DNA of 64,000 bases from Mycobacterium simiae (lineage in GTDB: Bacteria; Actinomycetota; Actinomycetes; Mycobacteriales; Mycobacteriaceae). The stretch covers positions 4,402,001 to 4,466,000 of the forward strand of contig NZ_AP022568.1 of NCBI RefSeq assembly GCF_010727605.1, read 5' to 3'. The notes under the pieces were generated by a model, which ran no database searches, was not told the DNA's origin, and saw only the letters and a list, made by a program, of their open reading frames with translations. Within the stretch, counting starts at the first letter, position 1. Every line of letters starts with the position of its first letter. Below, piece by piece: positions 32,236 through 43,340 of this stretch. Made by a program: the position numbers and the translations under genes.

Positions 32236-32853
32236 ATGTCAGACACGCTGACTCCAGGGCAAAAGCTGGAGCGTGGACAGTCGCTCGCCTCGAACAACGG
32301 CGCCTACACCCTTACCCTGCAAGACGACGGGAACCTGGTGCTGGCCGCGCGGGGTGAAGCGTTGTGGGCGAGCGCGACCAATGGCCAGGAGGTGGCGCGT
32401 GCCGAACTCCAGTCGGACGGCAACTTCGTGCTGTACACGCCGGACAAGCCGGTCTGGCACACCGACACGCAGGGCAAGGCGGACGCCCGGCTGGTGCTTC
32501 AGGACGACGGCAACCTGGTGCTCTACGCGGCCGACGGCCCGGCGTGGGCGACGAACACCCAAACCGACGGCCCGCCGCCTCCGGCACCCGCCCCGGAACC
32601 GGGGGCCAGCGGCGTGGCTCCCGTCACTGAAGCATCCGTCGGCGAATCGGTCCCCGAGGCCGCGCCGGAACCGGTTGGGGAGACCCCCGGGGCGCGTCCG
32701 CCGGGCACCTACACCGTCGTGTCCGGCGACACCATGTGGGCGATCGCGGAGCGTTTCTACGGTGATGGCAGCAAGTATCGCGTGATCGCCGACGCCAGCG
32801 GGGTCGCCGATCCCGACCTGATTCACCCTGGCCAGGTGCTGACCATTCCCTGA
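32236..32853 (+). CDS. Bulb-type mannose-binding lectin with LysM domain
   Basis: Protein of 205 residues with two modules. Residues about 10-115 form a bulb-lectin beta-prism with the sugar-binding QxDxNxVxY pattern three times (LQDDGNLVLAA, LQSDGNFVLYT, LQDDGNLVLYA). After a Pro/Ala/Glu linker, residues about 155-205 are a LysM domain (YTVVSGDTMWAIAERFYGDGSKY ... HPGQVLTIP) that binds peptidoglycan. There is no signal peptide, so export route is unclear. Similar lectins are known in fast- and slow-growing mycobacteria. GAGAGGAAG precedes the ATG. I recall no such gene between Rv2449c and valS in Mtb. Confidence 0.88.
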   Translation: MSDTLTPGQKLERGQSLASNNGAYTLTLQDDGNLVLAARGEALWASATNGQEVARAELQSDGNFVLYTPDKPVWHTDTQGKADARLVLQDDGNLVLYAADGPAWATNTQTDGPPPPAPAPEPGASGVAPVTEASVGESVPEAAPEPVGETPGARPPGTYTVVSGDTMWAIAERFYGDGSKYRVIADASGVADPDLIHPGQVLTIP

Positions 32854-32939
32854 GCGGCGCCGGCCAAGCCCAGAGTGACCGAGCCCACGCGGGATCGGGC
32901 GCTTACACACGGCCAGGCGAGGCTTCCTAGAATTGACCG

Positions 32940-35588
32940 GTGACCGCCAGCCCCAACCCCGCCGCCGAGCTGCCCAAGTCGTGGGATCCCGGCGCGATGG
33001 AAACGACGATCTATCAACGGTGGGTGGACGCGGGCTACTTCAAAGCGGACCCGACGAGCTCCAAACCGGGCTACTCGATCGTGCTGCCACCACCGAACGT
33101 CACCGGCAGCCTGCACATGGGCCACGCACTGGAACACACCATGATGGACGCCCTGACCCGCCGCAGGCGCATGCAGGGTTATGAGGTGTTGTGGCAGCCC
33201 GGCACGGATCACGCCGGCATCGCGACCCAGAGCGTGGTGGAAAAGCAGCTCGCCGTCGACGGCAAGACCAAAGAGGATTTCGGCCGCGAGCTGTTCATCG
33301 AGAAGGTCTGGGATTGGAAGCGGGAATCCGGCGGCGCGATCGGCGGCCAGATGCGGCGCCTGGGCGACGGCGTCGACTGGGACCGCGACCGATTCACCAT
33401 GGATGAGGGCTTGTCCCGCGCGGTGCGAACCATCTTCAAGCGGCTCTACGACGCCGGGCTGATCTATCGGGCCGAACGCCTGGTGAACTGGTCGCCGGTG
33501 CTGGAAACGGCAATCTCTGACCTCGAGGTCAATTACCTCGACGTCGAAGGCGAACTGGTGTCGTTCCGGTACGGGTCGCTGGACGACTCGCAACCGCACA
33601 TCGTCGTCGCCACCACCCGGGTCGAAACGATGTTGGGGGACACGGCGATTGCGGTGCATCCCAATGATGAACGTTACCGGCATCTGGTGGGCACCACCCT
33701 GCCGCACCCGTTCCTCGACCGGCACCTCATCGTCGTCGCCGACGAACACGTCGACCCCGAATTCGGCACCGGCGCCGTCAAAGTCACGCCCGCCCACGAC
33801 CCGAACGACTTCGAGATCGGGTTGCGCCACGAGCTGCCGATGATCTCGATCCTCGACACCAAGGGCCGGATCGTGGACACCGGAACGCAATTCGACGGCA
33901 TGGATCGCTTCGAGGCCCGCGTCGCGGTGCGTGAGGCGCTGGCGGCGCAGGGCCGGGTTGTCGAGGAGAAACGGCCATACCTGCACAGTGTCGGGCACTC
34001 CGAGCGCAGCGGTGAACCGATCGAGCCGCGGCTGTCGCTGCAGTGGTGGGTTCGGGTGGAATCGCTCGCCAAGGCTGCTGGTGACGCGGTTCGCAACGGC
34101 GACACCGTGATTCATCCGGCGAGCCTCGAGCCACGCTGGTTCGCCTGGGTGGACGACATGCACGACTGGTGCATTTCGCGGCAGTTGTGGTGGGGCCACC
34201 GTATCCCGATCTGGTACGGGCCCAACGGCGAACAGAAGTGCTTCGGCCCCGACGAGACACCGCCGGAGGGCTGGGAGCAAGACCCCGACGTGCTGGACAC
34301 CTGGTTCTCCTCGGCGCTGTGGCCGTTTTCCACCCTTGGTTGGCCGTCGCGGACTGCCGAACTGGAAAAGTTCTACCCGACAAGCGTTTTGGTGACCGGA
34401 TACGACATCCTGTTCTTCTGGGTGGCGCGCATGATGATGTTCGGCACCTTCGTCGGCGGTGACGACGCGATTACCCTCGACGGGGCTCGCAAGCCGCAGG
34501 TTCCGTTCACCGACGTTTTCCTGCATGGATTGATTCGCGACGAGTTCGGCCGCAAGATGAGCAAGTCCAAGGGCAACGTCATCGACCCGCTGGACTGGGT
34601 GGAGCTGTTCGGGGCCGACGCATTGCGGTTCACTCTGGCCCGCGGCGCCAGCCCCGGTGGCGACCTGTCCGTCGGCGAGGATCACGTTCGGGCCTCGCGC
34701 AACTTCTGCACCAAGTTGTTCAACGCGACCCGCTTCGCGTTGCTCAATGGTGCGGCGGTGGTCCCGTTGCCGACAGTGGCCGAGCTGACCGATGCCGACC
34801 GGTGGATTTTGGGGCGGTTGGAAGAGGTTCGCGCCGAGGTTGATTCGGCGTTCGACGGCTACGAGTTCAGCCGGGCCTGCGAGGCGCTCTACCACTTCGC
34901 CTGGGACGAATTCTGCGACTGGTACGTGGAGCTGGCCAAGACGCAGCTGGCCGACGGACTCACCGGAACCACTGCGGTACTGGCCGCGACGCTGGACACG
35001 TTGCTTCGGTTACTGCATCCGGTGATCCCGTTCATCACCGAGGCGCTGTGGCAGGCGTTGACCTCCGAAGAGTCGCTGGTCATCACCGAGTGGCCGCAGT
35101 CGTCCGGAATAGAATTGGATCCCGTTGCCAATCAACGGATTACCGATATGCAGCGGTTGGTGACCGAAATCCGCAGATTCCGTAGCGACCAGGGCCTTGC
35201 CGACCGGCAGAAGGTGCCGGCCCGGCTGGCCGGTGTCGAAGAGTGCGACCTGAACACTCAGGTCGCCGCGGTGACCTCGCTGGCTTGGCTCACCGAGCCG
35301 GGACCCGAGTTCGGCGCCTCGGTGTCATTGGAGGTTCGGCTCAGCGGCGGCACCGTCGTCGTCGAACTCGACACCTCGGGCACCATCGACGTCGCCGCCG
35401 AGCGGCGCCGGCTGGAGAAGGACCTGGCCGTGGCGCAAAAGGAATTGGCTTCTACCGCAGCAAAGTTGGGCAACGAGGAGTTCTTGGCCAAGGCACCGCA
35501 GAACGTCGTCACCAAGATTCGTGATCGACAGCGGTTGGCCCAGGAGGAAACCGAGCGCATCAACGCCAGGCTGGCCGGGCTGCAATGA
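32940..35588 (+). CDS. valS: Valyl-tRNA synthetase
   Basis: Class Ia aminoacyl-tRNA synthetase of 882 residues charging tRNA-Val. The HIGH motif appears as HMGH within [14 protein letters not shown] near residue 60, KMSKS as KMSKSKGN near 539, with the CP1 editing domain between and an anticodon-binding domain plus a C-terminal coiled-coil arm ([18 protein letters not shown]). The GTG at 32940 stands exactly 6 nt after TAGAAT, so the mRNA is probably leaderless. The stop overlaps the folC start (ATGA). Confidence 0.97.
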   Translation: MTASPNPAAELPKSWDPGAMETTIYQRWVDAGYFKADPTSSKPGYSIVLPPPNVTGSLHMGHALEHTMMDALTRRRRMQGYEVLWQPGTDHAGIATQSVVEKQLAVDGKTKEDFGRELFIEKVWDWKRESGGAIGGQMRRLGDGVDWDRDRFTMDEGLSRAVRTIFKRLYDAGLIYRAERLVNWSPVLETAISDLEVNYLDVEGELVSFRYGSLDDSQPHIVVATTRVETMLGDTAIAVHPNDERYRHLVGTTLPHPFLDRHLIVVADEHVDPEFGTGAVKVTPAHDPNDFEIGLRHELPMISILDTKGRIVDTGTQFDGMDRFEARVAVREALAAQGRVVEEKRPYLHSVGHSERSGEPIEPRLSLQWWVRVESLAKAAGDAVRNGDTVIHPASLEPRWFAWVDDMHDWCISRQLWWGHRIPIWYGPNGEQKCFGPDETPPEGWEQDPDVLDTWFSSALWPFSTLGWPSRTAELEKFYPTSVLVTGYDILFFWVARMMMFGTFVGGDDAITLDGARKPQVPFTDVFLHGLIRDEFGRKMSKSKGNVIDPLDWVELFGADALRFTLARGASPGGDLSVGEDHVRASRNFCTKLFNATRFALLNGAAVVPLPTVAELTDADRWILGRLEEVRAEVDSAFDGYEFSRACEALYHFAWDEFCDWYVELAKTQLADGLTGTTAVLAATLDTLLRLLHPVIPFITEALWQALTSEESLVITEWPQSSGIELDPVANQRITDMQRLVTEIRRFRSDQGLADRQKVPARLAGVEECDLNTQVAAVTSLAWLTEPGPEFGASVSLEVRLSGGTVVVELDTSGTIDVAAERRRLEKDLAVAQKELASTAAKLGNEEFLAKAPQNVVTKIRDRQRLAQEETERINARLAGLQ

Positions 35589-37051
35589 CCGACTCGCCGG
35601 ACTGGCTCGACCATCCTGGGGGAGCCGCCAGTGCGGCCCCGACGCCGGACGAGATCGCGTCCCTGCTGCAGGTCGAGCATGTGCTCGATCAGCGTTGGCC
35701 GGAAACGAAAATCGAACCGAGCCTGACCCGCATCAGCGCCCTGATGGACTTACTCGGCTCACCCCAGCTGGGTTATCCGTCGATACACGTCGCGGGCACT
35801 AACGGCAAAACCTCGGTGGTGCGGATGATCGATGCGCTGCTGACCGCACTGCACCGGCGTACCGGACGCACCACCAGTCCACATCTGCAGTCGGCCGTGG
35901 AACGCATCGCAATCGACGGAAAGCCGATCAGCCCAGCGCAATACGTGGCCACCTACCGCGAGATCGAACCGTTCGTGCAGATGATCGACGCGCAGTCGCA
36001 AGCCGCCGGTGGTCCGGCGATGAGCAAGTTCGAGGTCCTGGTCGCGATGGCGTTCGCGGCGTTCGCCGACGCGCCGGTCGAGGTCGCCGTGGTCGAGGTG
36101 GGCATGGGCGGTCGTTGGGATGCCACTAACGTGATCAACGCGCCGGTCGCGGTCATCACCCCAATCGGTGTCGACCATGTCGACTATCTCGGCACGGACA
36201 TCGCCGGGATAGCCGGCGAGAAAGCCGGCATCATCACCACGGCCCCCGACGGCGCCCCCGACACCGTCGCGGTGATCGCCCGGCAGGCGCCCGAAGCCAT
36301 GGAAGTACTTCTAGCGCAGACTGTTCAGTCCGATGCGGCGGTGGCCCGGGAGGACTCCGAGTTCGCGGTGATGGGCCGTCAGGTTGCGATCGGCGGGCAG
36401 GTGCTGCAGTTGCAGGGCCTCGGTGGGGTGTACTCCGACATCTACCTGCCGCTGCACGGCGAGCATCAGGCGCACAATGCCGCGGTCGCGCTGGCGGCGG
36501 TCGAGGCGTTCTTCGGTGCCGGAGCGCAGCGCCAGCTCGATGTCGAGGCGGTGCGCGCCGGTTTCGCGGCCGTCACCAGCCCCGGACGCCTTGAGCGGAT
36601 GCGCAGTGCCCCAACGGTTTTTATTGACGCTGCACACAACCCGGCCGGTGCGACCGCGCTGGCGGAGACGCTGAACAGTGAATTCGACTTCCGCTACCTC
36701 GTCGGGGTCCTTAGCGTGATGGCCGACAAGGACGTCGACGGCATCCTCGCGGCCCTGGAACCGGCCTTTCATTCGGTCGTGGTGACCCACAACGGGTCAC
36801 CACGAGCGTTGGACGTCGAGTCGCTGGCGCTGGCCGCCGAGCAACGGTTCGGACCTGACCGCGTGCTGACCGCCGCAAACCTGCGGGACGCCATCGACGT
36901 GGCCACCGCGCTAGTCGACGACGCGGCCTCGGAAGGGTTGGACGGCTCGGATGGTAATGGCGGTGAGTTCTCCGGTACCGGAATGGTGATCACCGGATCG
37001 GTCGTCACCGCCGGGGCCGCGCGCACGTTGTTTGGTCGTGATCCGCAGTGA
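35585..37051 (+). CDS. folC: Folylpolyglutamate/dihydrofolate synthase
   Basis: FolC of 488 residues adding glutamate to folates and possibly to dihydropteroate. The Mur-ligase-type ATP loop [14 protein letters not shown] is near residue 75, with [16 protein letters not shown] near 170 and the C-terminal domain [16 protein letters not shown]. Coupled to valS by ATGA and to the next gene by GTGA. A Gly/Asp/Ser-rich insert ([17 protein letters not shown]) lies near the C-terminus. The valS-folC-DUF4233-ndk order is conserved in mycobacteria. Confidence 0.95.
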   Translation: MTDSPDWLDHPGGAASAAPTPDEIASLLQVEHVLDQRWPETKIEPSLTRISALMDLLGSPQLGYPSIHVAGTNGKTSVVRMIDALLTALHRRTGRTTSPHLQSAVERIAIDGKPISPAQYVATYREIEPFVQMIDAQSQAAGGPAMSKFEVLVAMAFAAFADAPVEVAVVEVGMGGRWDATNVINAPVAVITPIGVDHVDYLGTDIAGIAGEKAGIITTAPDGAPDTVAVIARQAPEAMEVLLAQTVQSDAAVAREDSEFAVMGRQVAIGGQVLQLQGLGGVYSDIYLPLHGEHQAHNAAVALAAVEAFFGAGAQRQLDVEAVRAGFAAVTSPGRLERMRSAPTVFIDAAHNPAGATALAETLNSEFDFRYLVGVLSVMADKDVDGILAALEPAFHSVVVTHNGSPRALDVESLALAAEQRFGPDRVLTAANLRDAIDVATALVDDAASEGLDGSDGNGGEFSGTGMVITGSVVTAGAARTLFGRDPQ

Positions 37052-37416
37052 CCGATAGCGGCCAGCCCCCGCCCGCTGCCGACCCCTGGAAAGGTTTCCG
37101 CGGGGTCATGGCCGCGACGCTGATCCTGGAGGCCGTCGTGGTGCTGCTGGCGATACCGGTGGTCGGCGAGGTCGGCGGCGGCCTCAACGGCGCCTCACTG
37201 GGTTATCTGATCGGGCTGGCCGCGCTGTTGATCCTGCTGTGCGGGGTGCAGGGCAGGCCCTGGGCGATTTGGGTCAACCTCGGCGTTCAGGGCATCGTCG
37301 TGGCCGGATTCGCGGTCTATCCCGGGGTCGGCTTCATCGGCGTGCTGTTCGGCGGATTATGGCTGCTGATTGTGTACTTCCGCGCCGAGGTCCGGCGCCG
37401 CCAGCAGCACGAGTAA
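37048..37416 (+). CDS. DUF4233 integral membrane protein
   Basis: Membrane protein of 122 residues with about four helices ([75 protein letters not shown]). DUF4233 family, function unknown, regularly found between folC and ndk in actinobacteria (Rv2446c type). GTG at 37048 overlaps the folC stop by GTGA. It ends with a basic tail ([11 protein letters not shown]). Confidence 0.85.
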   Translation: MTDSGQPPPAADPWKGFRGVMAATLILEAVVVLLAIPVVGEVGGGLNGASLGYLIGLAALLILLCGVQGRPWAIWVNLGVQGIVVAGFAVYPGVGFIGVLFGGLWLLIVYFRAEVRRRQQHE

Positions 37417-37460
37417 CCGCTGTCAGGCTCAGTTTCGATTCATTCTGTACGCTGTCCGCC

Positions 37461-37871
37461 GTGACGGAACGGACCTTGGTACTGATCAAGCCCGACGGCG
37501 TCGAGCGCCGCCTGATCGGGGAGATCATCAGCCGAATCGAGCGCAAGGGACTCACGATCGCGGGGCTCGAGCTGCGCCATGTCAGCACGGAGCTGGCCAG
37601 CCAGCACTACGCCGAGCACGACGGCAAACCATTTTTCGGGTCGCTGCTCGACTTCATCACGTCGGGACCGGTCGTCGCGGCAATCGTGGAGGGGCCGCGG
37701 GCGATCGCGGCGTTTCGGCAGCTCGCGGGGGGTACCGACCCGGTGGAGAAGGCCGTACCCGGCACTATTCGGGGCGATTTCGGTCTGGAAACACAATTCA
37801 ATCTGGTGCACGGATCAGACTCGATCGACTCAGCAAAGCGCGAAATCGCGCTATGGTTTCCCGGCGCTTAG
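37461..37871 (+). CDS. ndk: Nucleoside diphosphate kinase
   Basis: NDK of 136 residues transferring phosphate between nucleoside tri- and diphosphates through a phosphohistidine. Active-site His117 is in [22 protein letters not shown] opens the protein. The GTG at 37461 is 7 nt after TACGCT (37448-37453) and has no Shine-Dalgarno, suggesting a leaderless promoter of its own in addition to read-through from the folC operon. The in-frame extension back to 37239 is inside the DUF4233 gene and rejected. Confidence 0.96.
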   Translation: MTERTLVLIKPDGVERRLIGEIISRIERKGLTIAGLELRHVSTELASQHYAEHDGKPFFGSLLDFITSGPVVAAIVEGPRAIAAFRQLAGGTDPVEKAVPGTIRGDFGLETQFNLVHGSDSIDSAKREIALWFPGA

Positions 37872-38190
37872 CGCCCCGTCCGCGAGCGCAAAGTCGGGGT
37901 TCGGGGTCACGGTCGTAGGGACCGCCCGGGTGATGTGGGATACTGACGGAGGGTGAACGTCGCCGGACTGGCGTCAGACACTCGAATGAAGACTTAGACA
38001 AGCGCGACCATTGCCAGCTCGCGATGATGCGCCGCATGTCGGGCCGACATTCAGCACGGCGCCGAGTTGGTTCTTACCGAGTCACTCGGGGCGAGACGAT
38101 CACAAGCTCGGGAGAAAGTGACCCGAGCACATAGCGAAGCCCTCGCGTGGCCGCGTCGATACGACGCGCCCGGGGGCTTGAGGAGAATAC
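37872..38190 (+). promoter_or_regulatory. Long structured leader of rne
   Basis: The 319 bp between ndk and rne hold no gene. GCTCGGG/CCCGAGC (38106-38112/38122-38128) is a perfect 7-bp hairpin with a 9-nt loop. CGCGTCG/CGACGCG (38152-38158/38162-38168) is a 7-bp hairpin with loop ATA, nested between AGCCC (38139) and GGGCT (38174), directly before the GAGGAG site. GGGATACTG near 37937 could be the promoter -10. RNase E genes are often autoregulated through leader hairpins; that is inference here. Confidence 0.5.
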
Positions 38191-40995
38191 GTGATAGACG
38201 GTGACCAGACTTCGGACCAAACAACTGAGCCGGCCCAGGAAGACTTGCCGGACCGCCTGAGAGTCCACTCGCTGGCACGAGCGCTGGGAACCACCAGCAA
38301 GCGGGTTCTAGATGCGCTGGCCGCGCTGGATGGACGCATCCGCAGCGCGCATTCCGGCGTCGACTACGAAGACGCGATCCGGGTGCGTGACCTGCTGTCG
38401 CCCCGGCCGCCGGAGAATTTTGTCGCGTTCAGCAGCGCCGCGGTGACCACGTTCGGGGCACCACCGTCTCGGCCGGTATCGGAGACCCCCACCGAACACG
38501 CCGCCTACATGCCGCTGTTCGTCGCGCCTCGGCCGGTCGCCGCGGACGACGACAATACCGCCGACGACGGTGTCGACACCGACGACGCCGACGACGACGA
38601 CGACGAGGACCAGGGCGACCGGCCCGCCAACCGACGCCGTCGGCGGGGCCGGCGAGGGCGGGGCCGCGGTCGCGGTGAACAGGGCGGCTCCGACGGGCCG
38701 GATGACGACATCGACTCCGAGCAGCGCGGAGCGAAACCCGGCGACATGGACGACTCGGATGATTCCGACGACGACCAGGATTCGGACGACTCCGACGATG
38801 GCGACGAAAGCTCGGCCGACGGTGGCAGCCGGCGCCGGCGCCGGCGCCGCCGCCGCAAGTCGGGTTCCAGCGACGACAACGAAGACGGACCCTCGCCCGA
38901 CGATCCGCCGAACACCGTCGTGCACGAGCGGACACCACGCGGCAAGGGTTCCAACGACAACGGCAACGGTTCGAGCAACGCCGAGATCAAGGGCATCGAC
39001 GGATCGACTCGGCTGGAGGCCAAGCGGCAGCGGCGCCGCGACGGGCGTGACGCCGGGCGGCGCCGCCCGCCGGTGCTGACCGAGGCCGAGTTTTTGGCCC
39101 GCCGCGAGGCGGTCGAACGGGTGATGGTGGTCCGCGACCGGGTCCGCACCGAGCCGCCGCATCCCGGCGCCCGCTACACACAGATCGCCGTGCTCGAAGA
39201 CGGCATCGTCGTCGAGCACTTCGTCACCTCGGCGGCTTCGGCGTCGCTGGTCGGCAACATCTACCTGGGCATCGTGCAGAACGTGCTGCCGTCGATGGAG
39301 GCGGCCTTCGTCGACATCGGCCGCGGCCGCAATGGCGTGCTGTACGCCGGTGAGGTCAACTGGGAAGCAGCCGGTCTGGGCGGAGCGGACCGCAAGATCG
39401 AACAGGCGCTCAAGCCCGGCGACTACGTCGTCGTCCAGGTCAGCAAGGACCCCGTCGGGCACAAGGGTGCCCGGCTGACCACCCAGGTGTCGCTGGCCGG
39501 GCGCTACCTGGTCTACGTGCCGGGCGCGTCGTCCACCGGGATCAGCCGCAAGTTGCCCGACACCGAACGCCAGCGCCTGAAGGAAATCCTGCGCGAGGTG
39601 GTCCCCGCGGACGCCGGGGTGATCATCCGGACCGCCTCCGAGGGTGTCAAAGAAGAGGACATCCGCTCCGACGTCACCCGGCTGCAGCAGCGTTGGGAAC
39701 AGATCGAAGCCAAGGCAACCGAGACCAAGGAGAAGGCCGCCGGCGCGGCCGTGGCGCTCTACGAAGAGCCCGACGTGTTGGTCAAGGTCATCCGCGACTT
39801 GTTCAACGAGGACTTCGCGGGGCTGATCGTGTCCGGCGACGAGGCGTGGAACACGATCAACGAGTACGTGAACTCCGTTGCCCCCGACTTGATTTCCAAG
39901 TTGACCAAATACGAGCCGCCCACCGGTGTCGAGGGTCAGCCCGGGCCGGACGTGTTCGCCGTACACCGCATCGACGAGCAATTGGCCAAGGCGATGGAAC
40001 GCAAGGTGTGGCTGCCTTCGGGCGGCACGCTGGTCATCGATCGCACCGAGGCTATGACGGTGGTCGACGTCAACACCGGCAAGTTCACCGGCTCCGGCGG
40101 CAACCTCGAACAGACGGTCACCAAGAACAACCTCGAGGCGGCCGAGGAGATCGTGCGCCAACTGCGGCTGCGCGACATCGGCGGCATCGTCGTCATCGAC
40201 TTCATCGACATGGTGCTCGAGTCCAACCGCGACCTCGTGCTGCGCCGGCTCACCGAGGCGCTGGCCCGGGACCGCACCCGCCACCAGGTGTCCGAGGTGA
40301 CCTCGCTGGGCCTGGTGCAGTTGACCCGCAAACGGTTGGGCACCGGCCTGATCGAGGCGTTTTCGACGACCTGCCCGAACTGCGGCGGCCGCGGAATTTT
40401 GCTGCATGGCGACCCGGTCGACTCGGCCCCAGCAGCCGGGCGTAAGTCCGACTCCGGCGGCCGGCGAGGCAAGCGGTCGAAGAAGACCCGCTCTGAGGAC
40501 CAGCCGGTGGCCAAGGTGCCGGTGCATGCTCCGGGTGAGCACCCGATGTTCAAGGCGATGGCGGCCGGAGCCACGGGCGCCCGCGACAACGGCGACGGTG
40601 AAGGCGACGAGACCGATGCGGTGGTCGCCACCGAGGTCGACGAGAAGACCACGGCGCAAGGCCCCGCCGACCTCGACGACATCGATCAGGACGAGTACGA
40701 GGACACCGATCAGGACACCGACGACGTCGACGATGAGGACTCGGCTGACGACGACGCCGAGGACCTCGACGACGAGGACCTCGACGATGACGATGACGAT
40801 GACGATGACGAGGACCTGGACGACGAGGATCTCGACGACGACGATGAGGACCTCGACGACCTCGACGAGGACTCCGACGATGAGGACTCCGACGACGAGA
40901 ACGGCTCGACGAACGGTTCCGGTGGTGGACTGGGACGCCATCGCCGGCGGCGCGCCGCCGGTCGACCGGCCGGACCGCCAATCCATGCCGATTGA
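38191..40995 (+). CDS. rne: Ribonuclease E/G
   Basis: Single-strand endoribonuclease of 934 residues, central to RNA decay and rRNA processing. The catalytic core occupies about 320-760: an S1 domain (YLGIVQNVLPSMEAAFVDIG), metal-binding Asp in VDVNTGKF near residue 627 and in VIDFIDM near 668, and the zinc-link CPNCGGRG near 727. It is flanked by long disordered arms, as in mycobacteria: an N-terminal Asp- and Arg-rich arm (about 105-310) and a C-terminal arm of Asp/Glu/Leu repeats (about 830-910). GTG at 38191 follows GAGGAG with 5-nt spacing. It ends about 270 bp before rplU. Confidence 0.95.
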   Translation: MIDGDQTSDQTTEPAQEDLPDRLRVHSLARALGTTSKRVLDALAALDGRIRSAHSGVDYEDAIRVRDLLSPRPPENFVAFSSAAVTTFGAPPSRPVSETPTEHAAYMPLFVAPRPVAADDDNTADDGVDTDDADDDDDEDQGDRPANRRRRRGRRGRGRGRGEQGGSDGPDDDIDSEQRGAKPGDMDDSDDSDDDQDSDDSDDGDESSADGGSRRRRRRRRRKSGSSDDNEDGPSPDDPPNTVVHERTPRGKGSNDNGNGSSNAEIKGIDGSTRLEAKRQRRRDGRDAGRRRPPVLTEAEFLARREAVERVMVVRDRVRTEPPHPGARYTQIAVLEDGIVVEHFVTSAASASLVGNIYLGIVQNVLPSMEAAFVDIGRGRNGVLYAGEVNWEAAGLGGADRKIEQALKPGDYVVVQVSKDPVGHKGARLTTQVSLAGRYLVYVPGASSTGISRKLPDTERQRLKEILREVVPADAGVIIRTASEGVKEEDIRSDVTRLQQRWEQIEAKATETKEKAAGAAVALYEEPDVLVKVIRDLFNEDFAGLIVSGDEAWNTINEYVNSVAPDLISKLTKYEPPTGVEGQPGPDVFAVHRIDEQLAKAMERKVWLPSGGTLVIDRTEAMTVVDVNTGKFTGSGGNLEQTVTKNNLEAAEEIVRQLRLRDIGGIVVIDFIDMVLESNRDLVLRRLTEALARDRTRHQVSEVTSLGLVQLTRKRLGTGLIEAFSTTCPNCGGRGILLHGDPVDSAPAAGRKSDSGGRRGKRSKKTRSEDQPVAKVPVHAPGEHPMFKAMAAGATGARDNGDGEGDETDAVVATEVDEKTTAQGPADLDDIDQDEYEDTDQDTDDVDDEDSADDDAEDLDDEDLDDDDDDDDDEDLDDEDLDDDDEDLDDLDEDSDDEDSDDENGSTNGSGGGLGRHRRRRAAGRPAGPPIHAD

Positions 40996-41094
40996 TCCGC
41001 ACGGCCGCGAGACTGTAATCAGCGACGCATTTCGCGAGTAGACCCGTCGCGGAATACAGTTTCGCGGCAATAATGGGGGGACCGGTGGGCCGGT

Positions 41095-41124
41095 TTGACC
41101 CTGTAGGTGCTGGTCACGTACCCT
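41095..41124 (+). promoter_or_regulatory. Promoter of the rplU-rpmA-obgE-proB operon
   Basis: TTGACC (41095-41100), an 18-bp spacer, and TACCCT (41119-41124) form a good SigA-type promoter about 137 bp before rplU, after the rne stop. The leader (41131-41261) contains a palindromic CTGTCGACAG but no gene. Confidence 0.6.
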
Positions 41125-41261
41125 TGGACAGTTGTCGTCAAGCCCTTCGGCTGTCGACAGCGGGACTGCCGGGCAATCGGCGCAGACCCGCACCCAAGAC
41201 CCACCACGCGCATCGCAGTGAGCACGCGCGCGGAAGACGTGAGGAAGAGGCAGGAGCAACG

Positions 41262-41573
41262 ATGGCGACCTACGCAATCGTCAAGACCGGCGGCAAACAG
41301 TACAAGGTTGCCGTCGGCGACGTGGTCAAGGTCGAGAAGCTCGACTCCGAGCCCGGCGCCAAGGTGTCGCTGCCGGTCGCGCTGGTTGTCGACGGTGCGA
41401 CCGTCACCTCCGATGCGCAGTCGCTGGCCAAGGTCGCGGTGACCGGCGAGGTGCTCGAGCACACCAAGGGCCCGAAGGTCCGCATCCACAAGTTCAAGAA
41501 CAAGACCGGCTACCACAAGCGCCAGGGCCACCGTCAGCAACTGACGGTCCTGAAGGTCACCGGAATCAAGTAG
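41262..41573 (+). CDS. rplU: 50S ribosomal protein L21
   Basis: L21 of 103 residues, complete, opening [20 protein letters not shown] and ending [12 protein letters not shown]-binding segment [17 protein letters not shown] lies at about 78-94. AGGAG stands just before the ATG at 41262; the frame is open upstream but carries no L21 sequence. First gene of the rplU-rpmA-obgE operon; rpmA begins 15 bp later. Confidence 0.98.
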   Translation: MATYAIVKTGGKQYKVAVGDVVKVEKLDSEPGAKVSLPVALVVDGATVTSDAQSLAKVAVTGEVLEHTKGPKVRIHKFKNKTGYHKRQGHRQQLTVLKVTGIK

Positions 41574-41588
41574 CGAGAGCGAGAAGAC

Positions 41589-41855
41589 ATGGCACACAAG
41601 AAGGGCGCTTCCAGCTCGCGTAACGGTCGCGACTCCGCCGCCCAGCGGCTCGGCGTCAAGCGGTTCGGCGGCCAGGTCGTCAAGGCCGGTGAGATCATCG
41701 TTCGCCAGCGCGGCACCAAGTTCCACCCCGGCACCAACGTCGGCCGTGGCGGTGACGACACCCTGTTCGCGACGGCCGCCGGTGCGGTCGAGTTCGGTAT
41801 CCGGCGCGGCCGCAAGACCGTCAACATCGTCGCGGCCGGGCAGACTACCGACTGA
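41589..41855 (+). CDS. rpmA: 50S ribosomal protein L27
   Basis: L27 of 88 residues. It starts [15 protein letters not shown], whose N-terminus reaches the peptidyl-transferase centre, and keeps [24 protein letters not shown]. No cleavable N-terminal extension of the Firmicute kind. Followed after 42 bp by obgE. Confidence 0.98.
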   Translation: MAHKKGASSSRNGRDSAAQRLGVKRFGGQVVKAGEIIVRQRGTKFHPGTNVGRGGDDTLFATAAGAVEFGIRRGRKTVNIVAAGQTTD

Positions 41856-41897
41856 GGTCGCTGCGCCCGTGCATGCGGGTAGCTGAGAGGACCCCCG

Positions 41898-43340
41898 ATG
41901 CCGCGGTTCGTCGATCGAGTTGTCATCCACGCGCGGGCGGGTTCCGGCGGTAACGGCTGCGCTTCGGTCCATCGCGAGAAGTTCAAGCCGCTCGGCGGGC
42001 CCGACGGCGGCAACGGCGGCCGCGGCGGCAGCATCGTCTTCGTCGTCGACCCCGCCGTGCACACCCTGCTGGACTTTCATTTCCGTCCGCACGTCACCGC
42101 GCCGGCCGGCAAGCAGGGGATGGGCAACAATCGCGACGGCGCGGCCGGGGCGGACCTGGAAGTCAAGGTGCCCGACGGCACCGTCGTTCTGGATGAAAAC
42201 GGCCGGCTGCTTGCCGATTTGGTGGGCGCCGGTACCCGCTTCCAGGCCGCCGCCGGCGGTCGGGGCGGCCTGGGCAACGCAGCGCTGGCGTCGCGCGCCC
42301 GCAAGGCACCCGGCTTCGCGCTGCTGGGTGAGCCGGGTCAGGAACGCGACCTCACTCTCGAGCTGAAGACGGTCGCCGATGCCGGACTGGTCGGGTTCCC
42401 CTCCGCTGGGAAGTCGTCGCTGGTCTCGGTGATCTCGGCGGCCAAACCCAAGGTCGCCGACTATCCGTTCACCACCCTGGTGCCCAACCTCGGCGTCGTT
42501 TCGGCGGGCGAGCATTCATTCACCGTGGCCGACGTGCCCGGACTGATTCCGGGCGCCTCCGAAGGCCGCGGCCTCGGCCTGGATTTCCTGCGCCACATCG
42601 AGCGGTGTGCGGTGCTGGTGCATGTGGTCGACTGCGCCACCGCCGAGCCGGGTCGCGACCCGATCTCTGACATCGACGCACTGGAGGCCGAACTTGGCGC
42701 CTACACCCCGACGCTGCAAGGTGATGCGGCGCTGACCGACCTGGCCGAGCGTCCACGCGCAGTCGTGTTGAACAAGATTGACGTGCCCGAAGCTCGCGAG
42801 CTTGCCGAGTTCGTTCGCGACGACATCGCCGCGCGGGGTTGGCCGGTGTTCCTGGTGTCGACCGCAACCCGGGAAGGCTTGCAGCCGTTGGTGTTTGGGC
42901 TGTGGAAGATGATTTCGGACTACAACGCCGCACGGCCGGCCCCGATAGCCCGTCGCCCGGTGATCCGCCCGGTGCCGGTCGACGACAGCGGTTTCACCGT
43001 GGCCCCGGACGGCGAGGGCGGCTTCGTCGTCACTGGGGCCCGTCCCGAACGCTGGATCGGCCAGACCAATTTCGACAACGACGAAGCGGTGGGCTATCTC
43101 GCCGACCGCCTGGCCCGACTCGGCGTCGAGGAGGAATTACTGCGACTGGGCGCCCGGCCCGGCTGCGCGGTGACTATCGGCGACATGACCTTTGACTGGG
43201 AGCCGCAGACCCCCGCCGGCCAGCAGGTCGCACTGTCCGGCCGGGGCACCGACGCACGGCTGGAACGCACCGAGCGCACCGGCGCCGCCGAACGCAAGGC
43301 GGCTCGACGCCGGCGGCGCGAACACGGTGACGACTCGTGA
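41898..43340 (+). CDS. obgE: GTPase Obg/CgtA
   Basis: Ribosome-assembly GTPase of 480 residues. The glycine-rich OBG domain fills about 1-158 ([15 protein letters not shown]), then the G domain with G1 [11 protein letters not shown]3 [10 protein letters not shown]4 NKID, and a C-terminal OCT domain (about 340-430: [24 protein letters not shown]). A short basic tail ([13 protein letters not shown]) closes it. GAGAGGA precedes the ATG. Its TGA stop is the 5' edge of a 53-bp MIRU-like element. Confidence 0.97.
   Translation: MPRFVDRVVIHARAGSGGNGCASVHREKFKPLGGPDGGNGGRGGSIVFVVDPAVHTLLDFHFRPHVTAPAGKQGMGNNRDGAAGADLEVKVPDGTVVLDENGRLLADLVGAGTRFQAAAGGRGGLGNAALASRARKAPGFALLGEPGQERDLTLELKTVADAGLVGFPSAGKSSLVSVISAAKPKVADYPFTTLVPNLGVVSAGEHSFTVADVPGLIPGASEGRGLGLDFLRHIERCAVLVHVVDCATAEPGRDPISDIDALEAELGAYTPTLQGDAALTDLAERPRAVVLNKIDVPEARELAEFVRDDIAARGWPVFLVSTATREGLQPLVFGLWKMISDYNAARPAPIARRPVIRPVPVDDSGFTVAPDGEGGFVVTGARPERWIGQTNFDNDEAVGYLADRLARLGVEEELLRLGARPGCAVTIGDMTFDWEPQTPAGQQVALSGRGTDARLERTERTGAAERKAARRRRREHGDDS

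Noticed and set aside
38308..41277. 989-residue open frame antisense to rne
   Set aside because: It exists because GAC/GAG-rich codons of rne have no stops in that antisense frame; composition is Val/Gly/His repeats with no domain, and no promoter or ribosome-binding site is seen.
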